Shown: positions 31,915 through 43,534 of the stretch, in pieces
Numbering within the stretch: the stretch's first letter is position 1
Layout of the letters: each line of letters opens with the position of its first letter
Assembly (NCBI GenBank): GCA_014871385.1
Contig: CM026426.1
Location: 105,435,281-105,499,280, forward strand
Source: Ceratodon purpureus
Taxonomy: Eukaryota; Streptophyta; Bryopsida; Pseudoditrichales; Ditrichaceae
Reading direction: 5' to 3'
DNA: 64,000 nucleotides
Made by a program: the position numbers and the translations under genes
Notes under the pieces: generated by a model
The model's database searches: none
What the model was told of the DNA's origin: nothing
Seen by the model: only the letters and a program-made list of their open reading frames with translations

Positions 31915-33571
31915 CCCTCCCTCGTTCCGAGAAGCAATTGTGTTTTTGTTTTTTGAGATGAATGCACAGGAATTAGATTGGGCGATCCAGAGACTAACAT
32001 CGGTGAATGAAAGATTTTTTGATGTTTGTATTCCTTGGCTTGTGTTGATTTGGAGAAGCTTGCTGATGTAGTGCAGTGTCGTGCAGGTAGAGCTGTTGAA
32101 GCTATCACTGTTGTCGGCGGTGGTGTTTGTAAGTAGACTCTTCCAAACTTGGTGTGGAAGAATCGATCAAGCGTTAAGCCGAAGATTAGGAAGCCAACTC
32201 TGAGGATCAGGTAAGAAGGATTTGCGTAAGAAACCTTCCCTTAACCCTAATTTCTTAAGTCAATTGAGAACTAACCAAAAATTTGTGGGTTTTCTAGGTG
32301 GGATTGGAGAAAGAAGGAATGGAGAAGTTTTACGGCGGTCAAAGGTTCTTGGTGCTGCCGTGGAGAGAATTGTGTCAGTGGTGAAGGGAGAAGAGAATGG
32401 TGCCTGCGTTCAAGATACGTACAGGTTACGGTGTTCAGCATCAACACATAGACTTTCGGAAAAGAGTTGCATTCTAGTCCCTGAGTCTATCAGTTTTGAA
32501 TCATGTGAGGAAATGTCTCGCAGTGATTCAGTAGAGGTATGTAAAGAGAGTTTGAGATGTATTCTATGTCCTAGGGTGTGTATCTGCCCTTCTTACTATG
32601 CTGCCTTTAGTGTGAGCGACCGAGCTAGAAGAGATAGAAGGTAGAGTAAGAACTTTTGTAATGCCAATGGTTCCTCTGTGAAATTCGAAAATGTTTCTAT
32701 CCAGTGACTTCGTCAAAATATCTGCAGGTTGTTGTGATGTGGGTATGTAGTGTAGGTTGATTTTCCCCTCTAAAACTCGTTCTCTAATGAAATGGTGGTG
32801 TAACTCGATGTGTTTTGTCCTAGCGTGGAACACAGGGTTCCGGGCGAGTTTCAAAGCACCCTGATTGTCACAACTCATATCAATAGAGGATGGTAGCGCT
32901 CCAATAATGTGAGGGTCGTCGCAGTGAAGGAAGATCGCAAGACCGGACAGGAAGCCAATCTCAAGGAGAAGGCGACGGATCCACACTCCTTCCTGTGTGT
33001 CGTCGGAGAGAGCACGGTACTCGCTTTCGCTCAAGGAGCGGCTCACAGTAGGCTGGCGTTTACTAGACCATGAAATGGGTCCACCGGCCATGGTGAAAAG
33101 ATATCCCCCAGTGCTGCAGCGCGTCTCCTCGCAAGTGCCCCAATCAGCATCCGTATATCCTTGTAGTTTGTAATTTTGTACTGTTTGATATAGGATGCCA
33201 AAGTTGAGAGTATGTTTGATGTAGCGCAAGATGTGCAAGCAGGCATCAAGGTGGGCTTGTTGTGGTGCGACCATAAACCGGCTAACGAGGCCAATAGCAA
33301 ACTACAGATCTGCTCGAGTGATTGTATAATAAAGAAGGCAGCCGACTAACTCACAATAGTGGGTTGAGTCTATGGCCGGGGTATAGGTTTCGGTAACAAG
33401 TTTGATGCCTTCGTGAAGAAGGGTCTGTGCAGGCTTACAGTCCAACATGTTGAACCGTTCCAACATTTGGTGGGCATAAGCACGCCGATGAAGAAAAATC
33501 CCCTCAGGAGAATGGGAAAATTGGACCCCTAAATATTTCTCGACTACACCAAGATCGACTATCTTAAACAA
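31915..33571 (-). mobile_element. 5'-truncated Ty1/copia remnant (RT C-terminus and RNase H)
   Basis: 33302-33571 encodes the end of the reverse transcriptase (YLGVQFSHSPEGIFLHRRAY). 32564-33274 encodes RNase H (GYTDADWGTCEETRCSTGGY, SLSESEYRAL, ARTKHIELHHHFIRE, PADILTKSL). The two are one frame broken by a TAG at the RT-RNase H boundary where Gln is expected. Gag, integrase and most of RT are missing to the right of 33571. Confidence 0.85.
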
Positions 33572-34902
33572 TTGTTTAAGAAGATTTCTCGGATACTAAC
33601 TTGCGCTGTGAATGTCCTCCTTGTATCATTTGTAAAACTCCGTCCTAGTATAATATAGTAATGTCCATTTGTCATCGATGTTTCCTCTCCAGTTGCGCGA
33701 GGCATATGAATGTGACGAAAGTTCTAGAGAAGGATTAAGTTCTGGCCCCACGCAACCTCAGAGCGGTTGGTTGGACGTTGTCCTTGACCTCAATGGAATA
33801 CTTTACTTGAGTACTCCTAAGTGGCCTAGAAAATCATTCATTAGCCATGACCTTAATATCCACTCAGCGTCTAAGCCAGCGTTCGTCGGCCCCAAGCTTG
33901 TTTGTATGAGGCCCAATTGTGTTATGATTATCTGTTCGGTCTGATTTGTCTTATTGCTCCGATAAGAATTCAAGGCAAGAGGACTGTCAGAGAGTTCCTA
34001 TGGGCGTAGATTTGGAAGGTCGCCGGGTATTTATGAAGGAACCCGGGACTCAAAAGGAGATCTTCCTTAAGCCGATGTCTGATCGTCTCTTTTGAAATTT
34101 TGATGGCCTATATTCCAATGCCAACACCATTTTTATCCACGACAATCCGATCAAGCATTGTCAAAATGATTCTCATAATGTCTTTTTACTCTCCACGTGG
34201 AACTACCAAGACCCCAAAGCCGCAGATGATCGCATATTGTTGTCAAGACTTTTGCCATATCTTTTAGACCTCCACAACTTCTTAGGGACACTTGCAAGAT
34301 ATCGGGCTGAACGTCCGATCAGGCAAAAAACATACTATGATGACACTTCCACTTGTAAACACTACGTTAAGATAAACGAGACTATTAGCCGTAGAGATTA
34401 ACTAGGCATGTCTTGGCTCTCTTGTCGGCTATAGGACATATTTGAACTGGCGTGAAGCTATCAGTATACACTACATCGTAAGTAAGTAGTTAATCATTGT
34501 ATCATGAGTACTGGTTTTCTAATATGACGTATGTTATTCTTTTTGATCCATTATGTTCCTTGCGTCGACCTGTATGGACAAACCATTGCTGTGTCATTAT
34601 GGATATATGTTTTGATTTCAATTTATGTATTTGCAGGTGAATGCATGACGAGCTTCAACAGATTCTTTCAGGGATGCATATGACTGCGCGCCTTTGCTGT
34701 GAAGTAGTAGGCTACTGTTGCAATCGGTTGCAAGAACGCAGTCCACAATGGACTATTCATCTGTGGCTGTCGATGAAGGAGTTGTGGACAGCCCTATTAC
34801 CATGTCCATTCCCAAGACCATGAAATCCCCTTCTCCTATATGGCCACGGACCGTATTGCAAGTGTTATCTCCGAAACGACAAGGTTGTACATCTACAAAG
34901 CG

Positions 34903-35287
34903 TGTCAGGGACACAAGAAGACAAGCTACAAGAAAGACTCAAACTAGAAGAGGAAATCTGGATATAGCTTGAACAATACTCAGATTAACTAAAAAGAGTA
35001 CACAACAACACCAAGAGGTGTGAGCTAGAGCTCCAAGAGATGCGTTGTCGAGACTGAGGTTGCCCTCAGCCTCGACTCCTATTTATACTAGCTCAAAAGA
35101 AGGTTCTCTAGAACCTTCCACAACTTAAGACCTTCTAAGACCTTCTATGAACTTCTAGGAGCTTCGAGGAACTTCCAGGAGCTTCCGGAAGCTTCTAGAA
35201 ACTTCTAGAAACTTCGAGGAGTTTCTAGGAACTTTTAGATCCTTCCAGAGTCTTCCTAAGTTCTTTCCTGAGTACGTGGCCGTGACA
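34903..35287 (-). repeat. 3' LTR of the gypsy element
   Basis: 385 bp. Next to it on the inner side is the purine tract AAAGGGGGAGGTGA (minus strand). It carries a short tandem CTTCTAGGA-type micro-repeat, about 20 bp longer than in the other LTR. Confidence 0.93.
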
Positions 35288-35815
35288 TCACCTCCCCCTT
35301 TAGCTTTGAGGTCTCCGAGAAGCTTAGAACACGATCACCTTCAAAATCGCAAGAAATCAAACACTTGGCGCATAGTCTCTGCAATGTATTCCAACTGTCT
35401 TGCTCGCGGTAGATGACTCATGGGTCCATGCAGCCATCAATAGTGCCCAACGCCTTCAACTTGTGACCATGCTTGAACCTCCATAGCTTTGTTGATTAAA
35501 ACTTCCTGCAAATACGCCCTCAAGACGGCCTTCTCCTGCACGTTCAACTTCTAACACCAATACAAATGATCTGCTATTTGGTATCCTTTGACGCCTTCTG
35601 GGTTCGGTTGGTTCTTCATCTCGAGGACGCCGATGTGATCTGCTAGGCTGAGAAAGTACAGTTAATGTAGTATCTACTTCTTTGCTATCCATGTCTAGAA
35701 GTACTCGTAAATTTGATATGGTTACAGGAAATCAAACAAACAGCACATGTAGTTGTGTTTTCGCATACTAAAAGTCTATCTTTTATACCTATACAAGAAG
35801 CATTGTCGTGAAGTT

Positions 35816-36412
35816 TCATCCACAATGTGGTTTTGGCTTTTCATGATATCGTTGATGAAATTCCTGTACCTTTAGCGGCGCATTTGCCAAGTTTGCGGCT
35901 GGCTCCCACGTTCGTTCACTAATGTCATATCCTCTCCAATGGATAAGATATTGTAACTTTCCCCTTCTCCTCCGCAAATCAAGGACCTCCTCCACTTCAT
36001 ATTCTTCATGATTTTCTACTTCAACAGAGGGCAAAGATGGTTGTCATCGTCCCAAGATAGTAGACTCTTTACATGATTCTAGAAGAGAGACATGGAAAAC
36101 TAGATGTACCTTTATGGAAGCAGGTAACTCCAACCTATACGCAACTGGGTTGATTTTCTTTTGAATACAGAATGGACCAAGTCGCCTATAGTCCAATTTG
36201 TCGCAGGGCCAACGAGTCTTGATGTTTCGCCGAAGAAGCCACTCCTTATCACCAACATGAAAAACAGGAGATTCCTTTCGAAGCCGGTCTGCAGAAGTCT
36301 TATACAAATCTTGGGCTTGTTGTAACTGCATCTTCAGAATAGCTTGAATTTCTGTTAAATGTTTGGCAAGATTTTCAGCTGCTGGATTCTTGTCACCGGT
36401 GGACGCCAACAT
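35816..36412 (-). CDS. gypsy integrase C-terminus and chromodomain
   Basis: 35816-36034 encodes a chromodomain: YEVEEVLDLRRRRGKLQYLI, HWRGYDISERTWEPAANL, with the aromatic residues used to bind methylated histone tails. 36044-36412 is the integrase C-terminal part (QDLYKTSADRLRKESPVF, VGDKEWLLRRNIKTRWP). The chromodomain marks a chromovirus and suggests heterochromatin targeting. Confidence 0.88.
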
Positions 36413-36586
36413 ATCAAGTTTTGGATGATAACCATAATTGGCATAGAACGGATTTTGCTGAGTTGACGCGTGAATAGAATTGTTGTAAGCAAACTCCGCC
36501 AGTGATAAATACGATGTCCAGTGGTCTTGCTGATAATTGATTGTACATCGTAGATATTACTCCAACACTTAATTAACGCGTTCCGT

Positions 36587-38290
36587 CTAGCCATCAGTTT
36601 GAGGATGAAAAGCACAAGAGAACTTGATGTTGACCTTCAATATCTCAAATAGCGATCTCCAAAATCTAGATATAAATTGGGGTCCCCGATCAGAAATAAT
36701 ATCATCCGGCAAGCCATGATACTGATATATGTTGTCAAGAAAGAGTTTTGCAGTCTCTTTACCAGAAATAGACTTTCTACATGGAATAAAGTGCGCCATC
36801 TTTGTCAACTGGTCTACCACAACACAAATGGCGTCAAAAGTAGCTGATGGCGGCAGATCTGTGATGAAGTCCATCGAACAGATGACCACTGCCGTTGGGG
36901 AATCGGCAATGGTTGCAAGAGTCCATAAGGTCGATGCCGAAGATTCTTTGACCATGAATATGTATCGCAAGATAATACAAAGTCTTTGACGGCCTTCCAC
37001 ATTTGTGGCCACCAAAAATCTTGAGAAACAAGCTCCAATGTCTTGTTAAAGCCAAAATGTCCCGCTGCAGGAAAGTCGTGGCAAGACTGAAGCACGCGGA
37101 GTCGGAGTGACCCTTCCGGAATATACACACGATCTTCAAAGTACAACAAGTTATCTTGAATCTTGAACTTGTCGTTGTCAGGGTGTTGTTTTTTTCTACA
37201 AAACAAGGGGTCTTGGCTAGATGCAATCTGAATATCACAACAGAAGTCGGCATCAATTGGTAATGCCATTGACATCGCATTGAGGCAAAATCGTTCAGGT
37301 TGCAACAATGTTATGCATTGTTGATCAAACGCCGAGTCTCCTGCCTTTGGTGCAAGATACGCCCTTCTTGATAATGCATCGGACAGTCCCTGTTGCTTCC
37401 CTGGCGGATATGTGATAGTAAAATCAAACCGGGATAAGGACATATTCCAACGAGCTTGGCGACGATTTAAAACCTGAGCGGATGTAAAGTACTCTAGATT
37501 TTTGTGGTCGGTATACACAACAACCGGATGAGCAGCTCTTTCTAACAAATGACGCCATTCTTGGAAGGAATCAACTATAACAAGAAGTTCTTTATCATGA
37601 ATCTCGTAGTTGATTTCGGCCACCGAAAATTTCCTTGAATAAAATACAATAGGATGAAGTTTTCCATCTTCTCCCATCTGCGGGAGCACTGCTCCTAGTG
37701 CAAAATCAAAGGCGTCCATCTCCATATAAAATGCCTTTGTGAAGTCAAGATGTACTAAGATTGGAGCTGTAGTAAACGCAACCTTCAAATCTTTAAATGC
37801 CTTCTGTGCAGCAGGTGTCCACTCCAACTTGTCCTTACATGTCAACCGGGTCAAAGGGGCCGCAACTTTTGAATAATTCTTGATGAATACCCGATAAAAG
37901 TTAGCAAAACCAAGGAAACATTGCACATCGCATACTGTTTTTAGTGATGCCCAGTCTGTCATTGCTTGAACTTTCTTCGGATCCATCATAAGGCCTTTGC
38001 TAGATATGATATATCCAAGAAATTCAACCTTAGGTAGGTGGAATGCGCATTTCTCTGCCTTGGCATATAAGCCCTTTTCTCGCAGCCTTTGTAATACCAG
38101 CTTTACGTGCTCTTCATGTTCTTCGACGTCCTTGGAGTAGATCAGAATGTCGTCTAAATAGCAAACGACGAATCTATCAAGATATTCTCAAAAAACATCA
38201 TTCATTAAATGCTGGAAGATGGCCGGCGCATTGGTCAATCCAAATGGCATGACATTATACTCAAAATGCCCATACCTTGTGCGAAATGCA
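36587..38290 (-). pseudogene. gypsy RT C-terminus, RNase H and integrase core
   Basis: 36814-37989 is open from MMDPKKVQAMTDW (RT end) through ETDAFDFALGAVL-like RNase H sequence (here MEMDAFDFALGAVL), YEIHDKELLVIV and YTDHKNLEYF, to the integrase zinc finger (HDFPAAGHFGFNKT). 36587-37015 continues the integrase core (FITDLPPSATFDAICVVVDQ, DRGPQFISRFWR) in another frame. 37990-38290 holds the YLDDILIYS catalytic block with one stop where Arg is expected. Confidence 0.88.
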
Positions 38291-38922
38291 GTCCTTCACT
38301 CGTCTCCTTCTTTAATCCGCACAAGATTATAGGTTCCACGGAGATCTATCTTTGTATAGATCTTGGCTTGGCCGAGCTGGTCCAAAAGTCCCGATATTAG
38401 TGGCAACGGATAACGATTCTTCACGGTGACCTTGTTCAGACCTCGATAATCTACACACAATTGTAACGAGCCATCCTTCTTCTTTACAAAGAGTATAGGT
38501 GCCCCTGCTGGAGACTTGGAATGTTGAATAAAATTCTTCGCAAGATTCTCGTCAATATACTCTCTCAAAGTCGTCAGCTCGTTCTGTGACAAGTTGTATA
38601 TTGGGCCGAAAGGTGGTTGTGCTCCATCTTGACGATCTATGGCGCAATCATACGGTCTATGCTCCGGTAATATGTCCGCATTCTTCTTTTCAAATACATT
38701 TTGAAATTGCTTGTATCGCTCCGGAATAGTTGTAGGCGGTGTTTCATTTTGAATAGGTGTTGCGTAGATAATAAACGGTGTATCCTCCTTCGCCATCTTC
38801 ATGAAGGCCTTTGCTCCAACAAGCAAAGGTTTACTACTCATAGTCCTTTGGCATTCCTCCGGCTCCTGAGGTTTTCTCGAGAATGATATAGTACGAAATA
38901 ACCAATCTATGTCCGGGTTATA
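38291..38922 (-). pseudogene. gypsy reverse transcriptase N-terminal half
   Basis: Contains [56 protein letters not shown] and [14 protein letters not shown]. It stops at a TGA (38298-38296) where the family has Trp, one of several G-to-A or C-to-T type lesions. Confidence 0.88.
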
Positions 38923-38926
38923 CGTC

Positions 38927-39665
38927 GGGGAGGAGCACAATAAAGTGGACCACAAAGTGCAAAATGTGACCACTAACAAGTGAATATGAAGTGTGCTGTT
39001 TTTGAAGGCTCAAAGCTGATTTTGAGGATTTTGGTGTAGTTTTTGAGCATTTTAGTCACTTTTTAAGGTGTCATAAGGTATCTTACACTCACCTTCATGA
39101 AAAGAACATGCTGAATTGAAACTAAATTCGACCTCTAGTTCTAAATCATGAAAATTAACTTTTCCAAAGTCTTGATTTCTTCATTTTGGGCCCTCTATTG
39201 TCTTTAGATGATGTTTTTTACAATTTAAAAAACAATGTTCGGTGAAAAAGAGGTGAAAAAAAGTATCGCGGAAAAGACCCTCTTAAAAAGCATCCTTGCG
39301 ATACTTTGGGAACCCTAAAACAATCAATGAGTATATGAATTGATTATTTAAGAATACCTTTTAAACATACGGAGGGCCCCGCGAAATTAAAAGTGATTTC
39401 GGACAAAACCCTAAACCATTTTGTTCACTTTTCCAAATGAGTCCATTCACTTTGCCCGAGTTCAACGTCTCCGTTTTCCATTGTAAACTCAATGTCCTCT
39501 CTCGCAACTTTGGGAAGTTGAAGAAGATTAAGTCTACTTTCCGTATCCCAAACTCAATCTTGCATCGACATAACATAGATCCCACTTTCCCTAGTGTTTA
39601 CAGAAGGGGCTGAAATTGGTGAAAAGATAAGCACTTTTTTGGTTCACTTTATTGTGCTTCCCCCC
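38927..39665. mobile_element. 739-bp nested inverted-repeat element with 4-bp target duplication
   Basis: It interrupts the gypsy protease-RT linker: WLET lies on one side and YNPDIDW on the other, and removing the insert restores a continuous frame. The ends are inverted repeats of about 34 bp (GGGGAGGAGCACAATAAAGT against GGGGGGAAGCACAATAAAGT) with a few mismatches. CGTC flanks both sides (38923-38926, 39666-39669). The interior is AT-rich and non-coding. A 4-bp duplication is unusual; Sola-type elements are one known group with it. Confidence 0.8.
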
Positions 39666-40231
39666 CGTCTCCAGCCAAGATTTCCCAAAAACAACAAGAT
39701 GGGAGGGACTATTGATTATGTTAAACATAATCCTACTACTATGACCCTCCATTGCTACGTCTAAAGGTATAGTCTCATAAGCGACAACTATAGGTCGTCC
39801 GTCTATCACCTCTGCTTGTACACGGTTAGGCTTTTGCTGAAGCGTGATCTTCTGAAGTTTTTCAAAAGCCATATCCATGAAACAAGCAGATGCTCGAGAG
39901 TCCAATAAACTAATAGTCTTTATGTTTTCACGTCTGACAGAAATAGGTATTGTAAAAGATCAAGAAGGTTGGGAAGAGAGGTAAGGACCTTGATGTTTTG
40001 GTGGTGTTGAGAGGTTCAGCCGCACGGCCCCTACTCTGACTGGCCGTCCTTGTTTTCCAAAATTGTGGCGCTTCTAATCTTTGTCACGGGTAATTTCCGC
40101 TTCTTTGGATAGCTGCCGGCTTTATGTCCAGGTTCTCCACAATACAGACACAGATTCTCTTCATACCTTTGTTTCTTCTCTTCATGTGTCAATGGCTTGA
40201 AGCGTGTCGCGTCAATCTGCATATCTTCCAC
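39666..40231 (-). pseudogene. gypsy protease and zinc knuckle
   Basis: The protease is at about 39670-39905 (LDSRASACFMD where DSGA is usual, then HLVVFGKSWLET). 40031-40231 has a CCHC-like knuckle CLYCGEPGHKAGSY in which the last Cys is replaced by Tyr. The altered active-site Gly and the lost Cys both suggest inactivity. Confidence 0.75.
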
Positions 40232-40299
40232 GCCTTGATATGAATTATGAACCTTTGTTAAGGCAGTATGTGCGCTTTGTCTTGAGGAACTTGAAGAAC

Positions 40300-41168
40300 G
40301 CCGATCTTGATATCGCTGAAAGAGCCGATTATCACATTTTACGGCCTATCTGATAGCTTCATCAAGCGTGCAAGGATCTGGAAAATTTAAGCAACTAGTC
40401 CTTCACGTCATCCCTCAAACCTCGATAAAACTGGTCCATTCTTGCTTGTTCGGCCCAGTTGATATCTGCAGCGAGTTGTCTGTATTCAGAAGCATATACA
40501 GATATAGAGCGCGACCGTTGTTGTAAGGCGTAGATCTTGTTTAACGCCACTCAAGCCTTGTCATGTTCTCCAAACGCCTCTGTTAATGCCGCAATAAATG
40601 TCTCAAAATTGGTCAAAATAAGTGATCTTTGTTGAAAATGAAGAGCAAACCAAGAAAGAGCTGATCCTGTCAGCAAGGTTCCAACTAATCCAACTATTTA
40701 TTCTTCGGTGGGATATCTCTCCGGTTGCAGCATCGCTATGAGTTGGACTTGATTGATGAATCCTCTAAACTTGGATCGCGTTCCATCAAACTTCTCCGGC
40801 ATGCTAACTCGAGGCTCCTTACGTTGTTGAATGTGTAGAGTGTCTTGCCGAATAACAGGTGGAACAACCTCCTCTGGTCCAGACGTAAATGGGTGATGAG
40901 CTCTAGTCGACATTGCTCCAAAGCTTGAGTTGTTGTGAGCAACGCCTTCTATGTCCGTGAGTCTCGTGGATAGCACGTTTATAGCGTTCATAAGGGCGTC
41001 AAACCTAATTTCAAAAGACTCGATCATACCAATATCTTGACCTCCAGTCATTGCTATGTAGATAAGACAATTCAAGCAAATAACTAGGTCGAGCCCCAAA
41101 TTAGAAGTGGGTAATCCACGCCCTCTAAAAAAGCTTTGAATTCTCCAAGATTGGGGTAATCTGCACAC
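40300..41168 (-). pseudogene. gypsy gag region
   Basis: 40698-41168 begins near MTGGQDIGM and includes a coiled-coil-like segment (RFDALMNAINVLSTRLTDIE) and SMPEKFDGTRSKFRGFINQV, typical of gypsy gag. Downstream frames to about 40.3 kb continue the capsid but are broken. Confidence 0.7.
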
Positions 41169-41324
41169 TTACAAGAAGATTCAAAGCTAAACAAAATATC
41201 AGCTTGAGAGAGGGTAATCCGCAACTCTCAAGACGCCAACAGTCCTTCAAGCAAGAGGGGTAATCCACGCTCTAGCAAGAAAGCCTTAGCTCTAATATTT
41301 GCAAGTAAGGCAGTCTCGACAAAC

Positions 41325-41689
41325 TGTCAGGGACACGAGAAGACAAGCTACAAGAAAGACTCGAACTAGAAGAGGAACTCTGGATATAGCTTGAACAATA
41401 CTCAGATTAACTAAAAAGAGTACACAACAACACCAAGAGGTGTGAGCTAGAGCTCCAAGAGATGCGTTGTCGAGACTAAGGTTGCCCTCAGCCTCGACTC
41501 CTATTTATACTAGCTCAAAAGAAGGTTCTCTAGAACCTTCCACAACTTAAGACCTTCTAAGACCTTCGAGGAACTTCCAGGAGCTTCCGGAAGCTTCTAG
41601 AAACGTCTAGAAACTTCCAGGAGTTTCTAGGAACTTCTAGATCCTTCCAGAGTCTTCCTAAGTTGTTTCCTGAGTACGTGGCCGTGACA
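41325..41689 (-). repeat. 5' LTR of the gypsy element
   Basis: 365 bp, TGTCAG...GTGACA. The sequence just inside (minus strand GTTTGTCGAGACTGCC) is where the primer-binding site should be; it does not match the initiator tRNA-Met pattern. Confidence 0.93.
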
Positions 41690-42261
41690 AAGCGTGCTCT
41701 TTATAACAATGTGGAAGACATGTCGTCCTCTCCTCCGTCAAAGGTTTGTATTCGTTCTTTACTATCACCTTTCATTGCTTTGTTTTGTTTATGTAAGTGG
41801 GTTAAGTGATGGTACTAGCTCGCATCTCTTCTTGCTTCCTATATGTCCTTAGTTTAGCTTGAGGCCACCTAAAATGATTGATCTTATTCTACTTTCATCT
41901 AGGTCTGTACGAGCTTATGTAGGCTTCTTTGTTCAAGGTCCGTTCAAACTAAACAGATGCACTCATCAGTTAGGTCGATCCGACCTAAACCAAAATTTCT
42001 CCCCAATGCTAATTTGTCCCCCTTGTACTTGCCTTGCAGATGCCGAGGCTAAGATCAACAAATACAGGATCCAGGGCAAGAAAGTCCGGCGACTCCCATC
42101 GTCCTCCATTTAGTTCCCATCGCCAGTCTCTTCTTGAGACAAGCATTGATAATAGACATAGACAAAAGTTGCAACATCTTTTTGATAGTCCATTGCTGCA
42201 AATGGAGGGAATGTCGTTGAAACGTCATCATCAATGGGAATTCGTCAAGTCAAGAATTTAG

Positions 42262-43534
42262 GCATACGGGGTGACTCCATAACCATATAGTGTTTAGTAT
42301 GTACTGTATAGCAATGGCGCAGGCAATGAAAAGACGATTATAAGAATCTTCTATGTTATTTCAATGTAATTATGTTTCGAATAAAACAATTGTTCTGTTC
42401 GTCGAATTTTCTCGTCTGCATTTGATGCCTAAATTTCATGCAGTGTTTTCGTGTTCTATAAGATCACAAATCTATTTATTCTGATTGTACATCGCGTTTT
42501 AGAGCTACCATGTTCAGAATGGTAACGAATAGTTCCTACAATGAATACAAATATGTGGTTTACTCTTCTTTCTTGTTTTTAATTGCGTTTAGGTCTGGTC
42601 GACCTAAATGACATAGTCATCATTCTACTTTTAATATGTTTTTAATGAATCATTGTACATTATTAAATTCTTTCCTGTATGTTAGGTATTTAGGTCTAGT
42701 CAACCTAAAGGAGAGAGTCATCAATCTACCATTAGCATGTTTTAAATGAATCAATAATGATTTTAGGTGAGGTCTAGGTAAATGGGAAGGCATTAATGTG
42801 GCCATTTCTCTGCACGCCGATTTGCCAAATTCAAGAATATCTCCCAAAATAACAAATATGGTGTTAAGTTGGTGCAGTCATCATTGTAGTTTACTGTAGA
42901 AAATGATGGTTGTTGCGGTTAGGGTAGAGTGGGGGGCGCCGCGAGCAAGAAGTGTGGCTTTGAAGCTACCCATGCCAAGGGAGTGAGCACGCATAAATTG
43001 ACAGACATGGAGCCTTTTTCTTCATTTTAGGCAGGTTTGTGGTGTTAGAGGTGAGAGTTGCAAGGAAAGGGTTGGGGATGAGGTTCTTGGCGTTCTCTTG
43101 AGTTGCTCGGGGGTACGGTGAATTGGTGTAAGTGGAGGGACTGGAAGGGGTGGCTTTAGAGAACATCTCTATTTGGTTTGGCGTTGCAAGGTATAGGTGG
43201 ATAGTAAAGAGGTCTGCATGTTCGAGGCCAAAAAGGGTTTCATTCGATTAACTTTTGTAGGCATCACGCGCGGCATTTTTGGAGAGCATTTATCATTGCA
43301 AGTGATACAAGAACTAAAGGATTGCAATACAACACGCATTACAAGTGTAAGAGTTGCTTAGGGTATCGGATGACTATTTAGGGTTTTGAGTGTTATGCTT
43401 CTCTTTCAAGCTTATAAAATGTGTTCTCAAACACGACCTTCCCCTTGACGTGCATATGTCGTGCCTTTTCCATGTAGGGCGCGTAGAGCACTTCTTACAA
43501 TATAATAGACGCGGGTACAAAGGCAGTTAAGAGC
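42262..43534. other. intergenic AT-rich stretch with a diverged local duplication
   Basis: A segment near 42590-42655 (AGGTCTGGTCGACCTAAATG ... ATGAATCA) recurs near 42685-42750 with about 80% identity by eye. No gene is supported. Confidence 0.5.

Larger units (their letters stand above)
34903..41689 (-). mobile_element. Ty3/gypsy chromovirus LTR retrotransposon
   Basis: LTRs are 34903-35287 (385 bp) and 41325-41689 (365 bp), TGTCAG...GTGACA, flanked by a perfect AAGCG duplication (34898-34902 and 41690-41694). The LTRs differ by about eight substitutions and one 20-bp length change in a CTTCTAGGA micro-repeat, so the insertion is fairly recent. The element reads on the minus strand as gag, zinc knuckle, protease, RT, RNase H, integrase, chromodomain. 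Internal stops and a nested 739-bp element make it defective. Confidence 0.93.
33669..42261 (+). pseudogene. FCP1/NIF-like phosphatase gene split by a gypsy insertion
   Basis: 33736-33890 has LDVVLDLNGILYL and a following KPAFVGPKLVCMRP block, the start of plant NIF/FCP1-type HAD phosphatases (catalytic Asp in DLNG). 33998-34399 has ANTIFIHDNPIKHC and LLSRLLPYLLDL, the NTLLIDDSP and LPYL blocks of the same fold. One TGA interrupts it where Arg is expected. A later exon reads TSTKR up to 34902, is cut by the gypsy element, and resumes in frame after 41694 (ALYNNVEDMSSSPPSK) up to a GTTTGT donor. The last exon is 42040-42261, a basic tail with TAG. This family dephosphorylates CTD-like Ser/Thr sites, so the product would have been a nuclear phosphatase. 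Confidence 0.55.

Noticed and set aside
32222-32644. 140-codon plus-strand frame over the end of the truncated copia element
   Set aside because: It overlaps the antisense of RNase H for its last part and lies in the copia 3' region. A possible donor (GAG then GTATGT) hints at an exon, but no partner exon was found.
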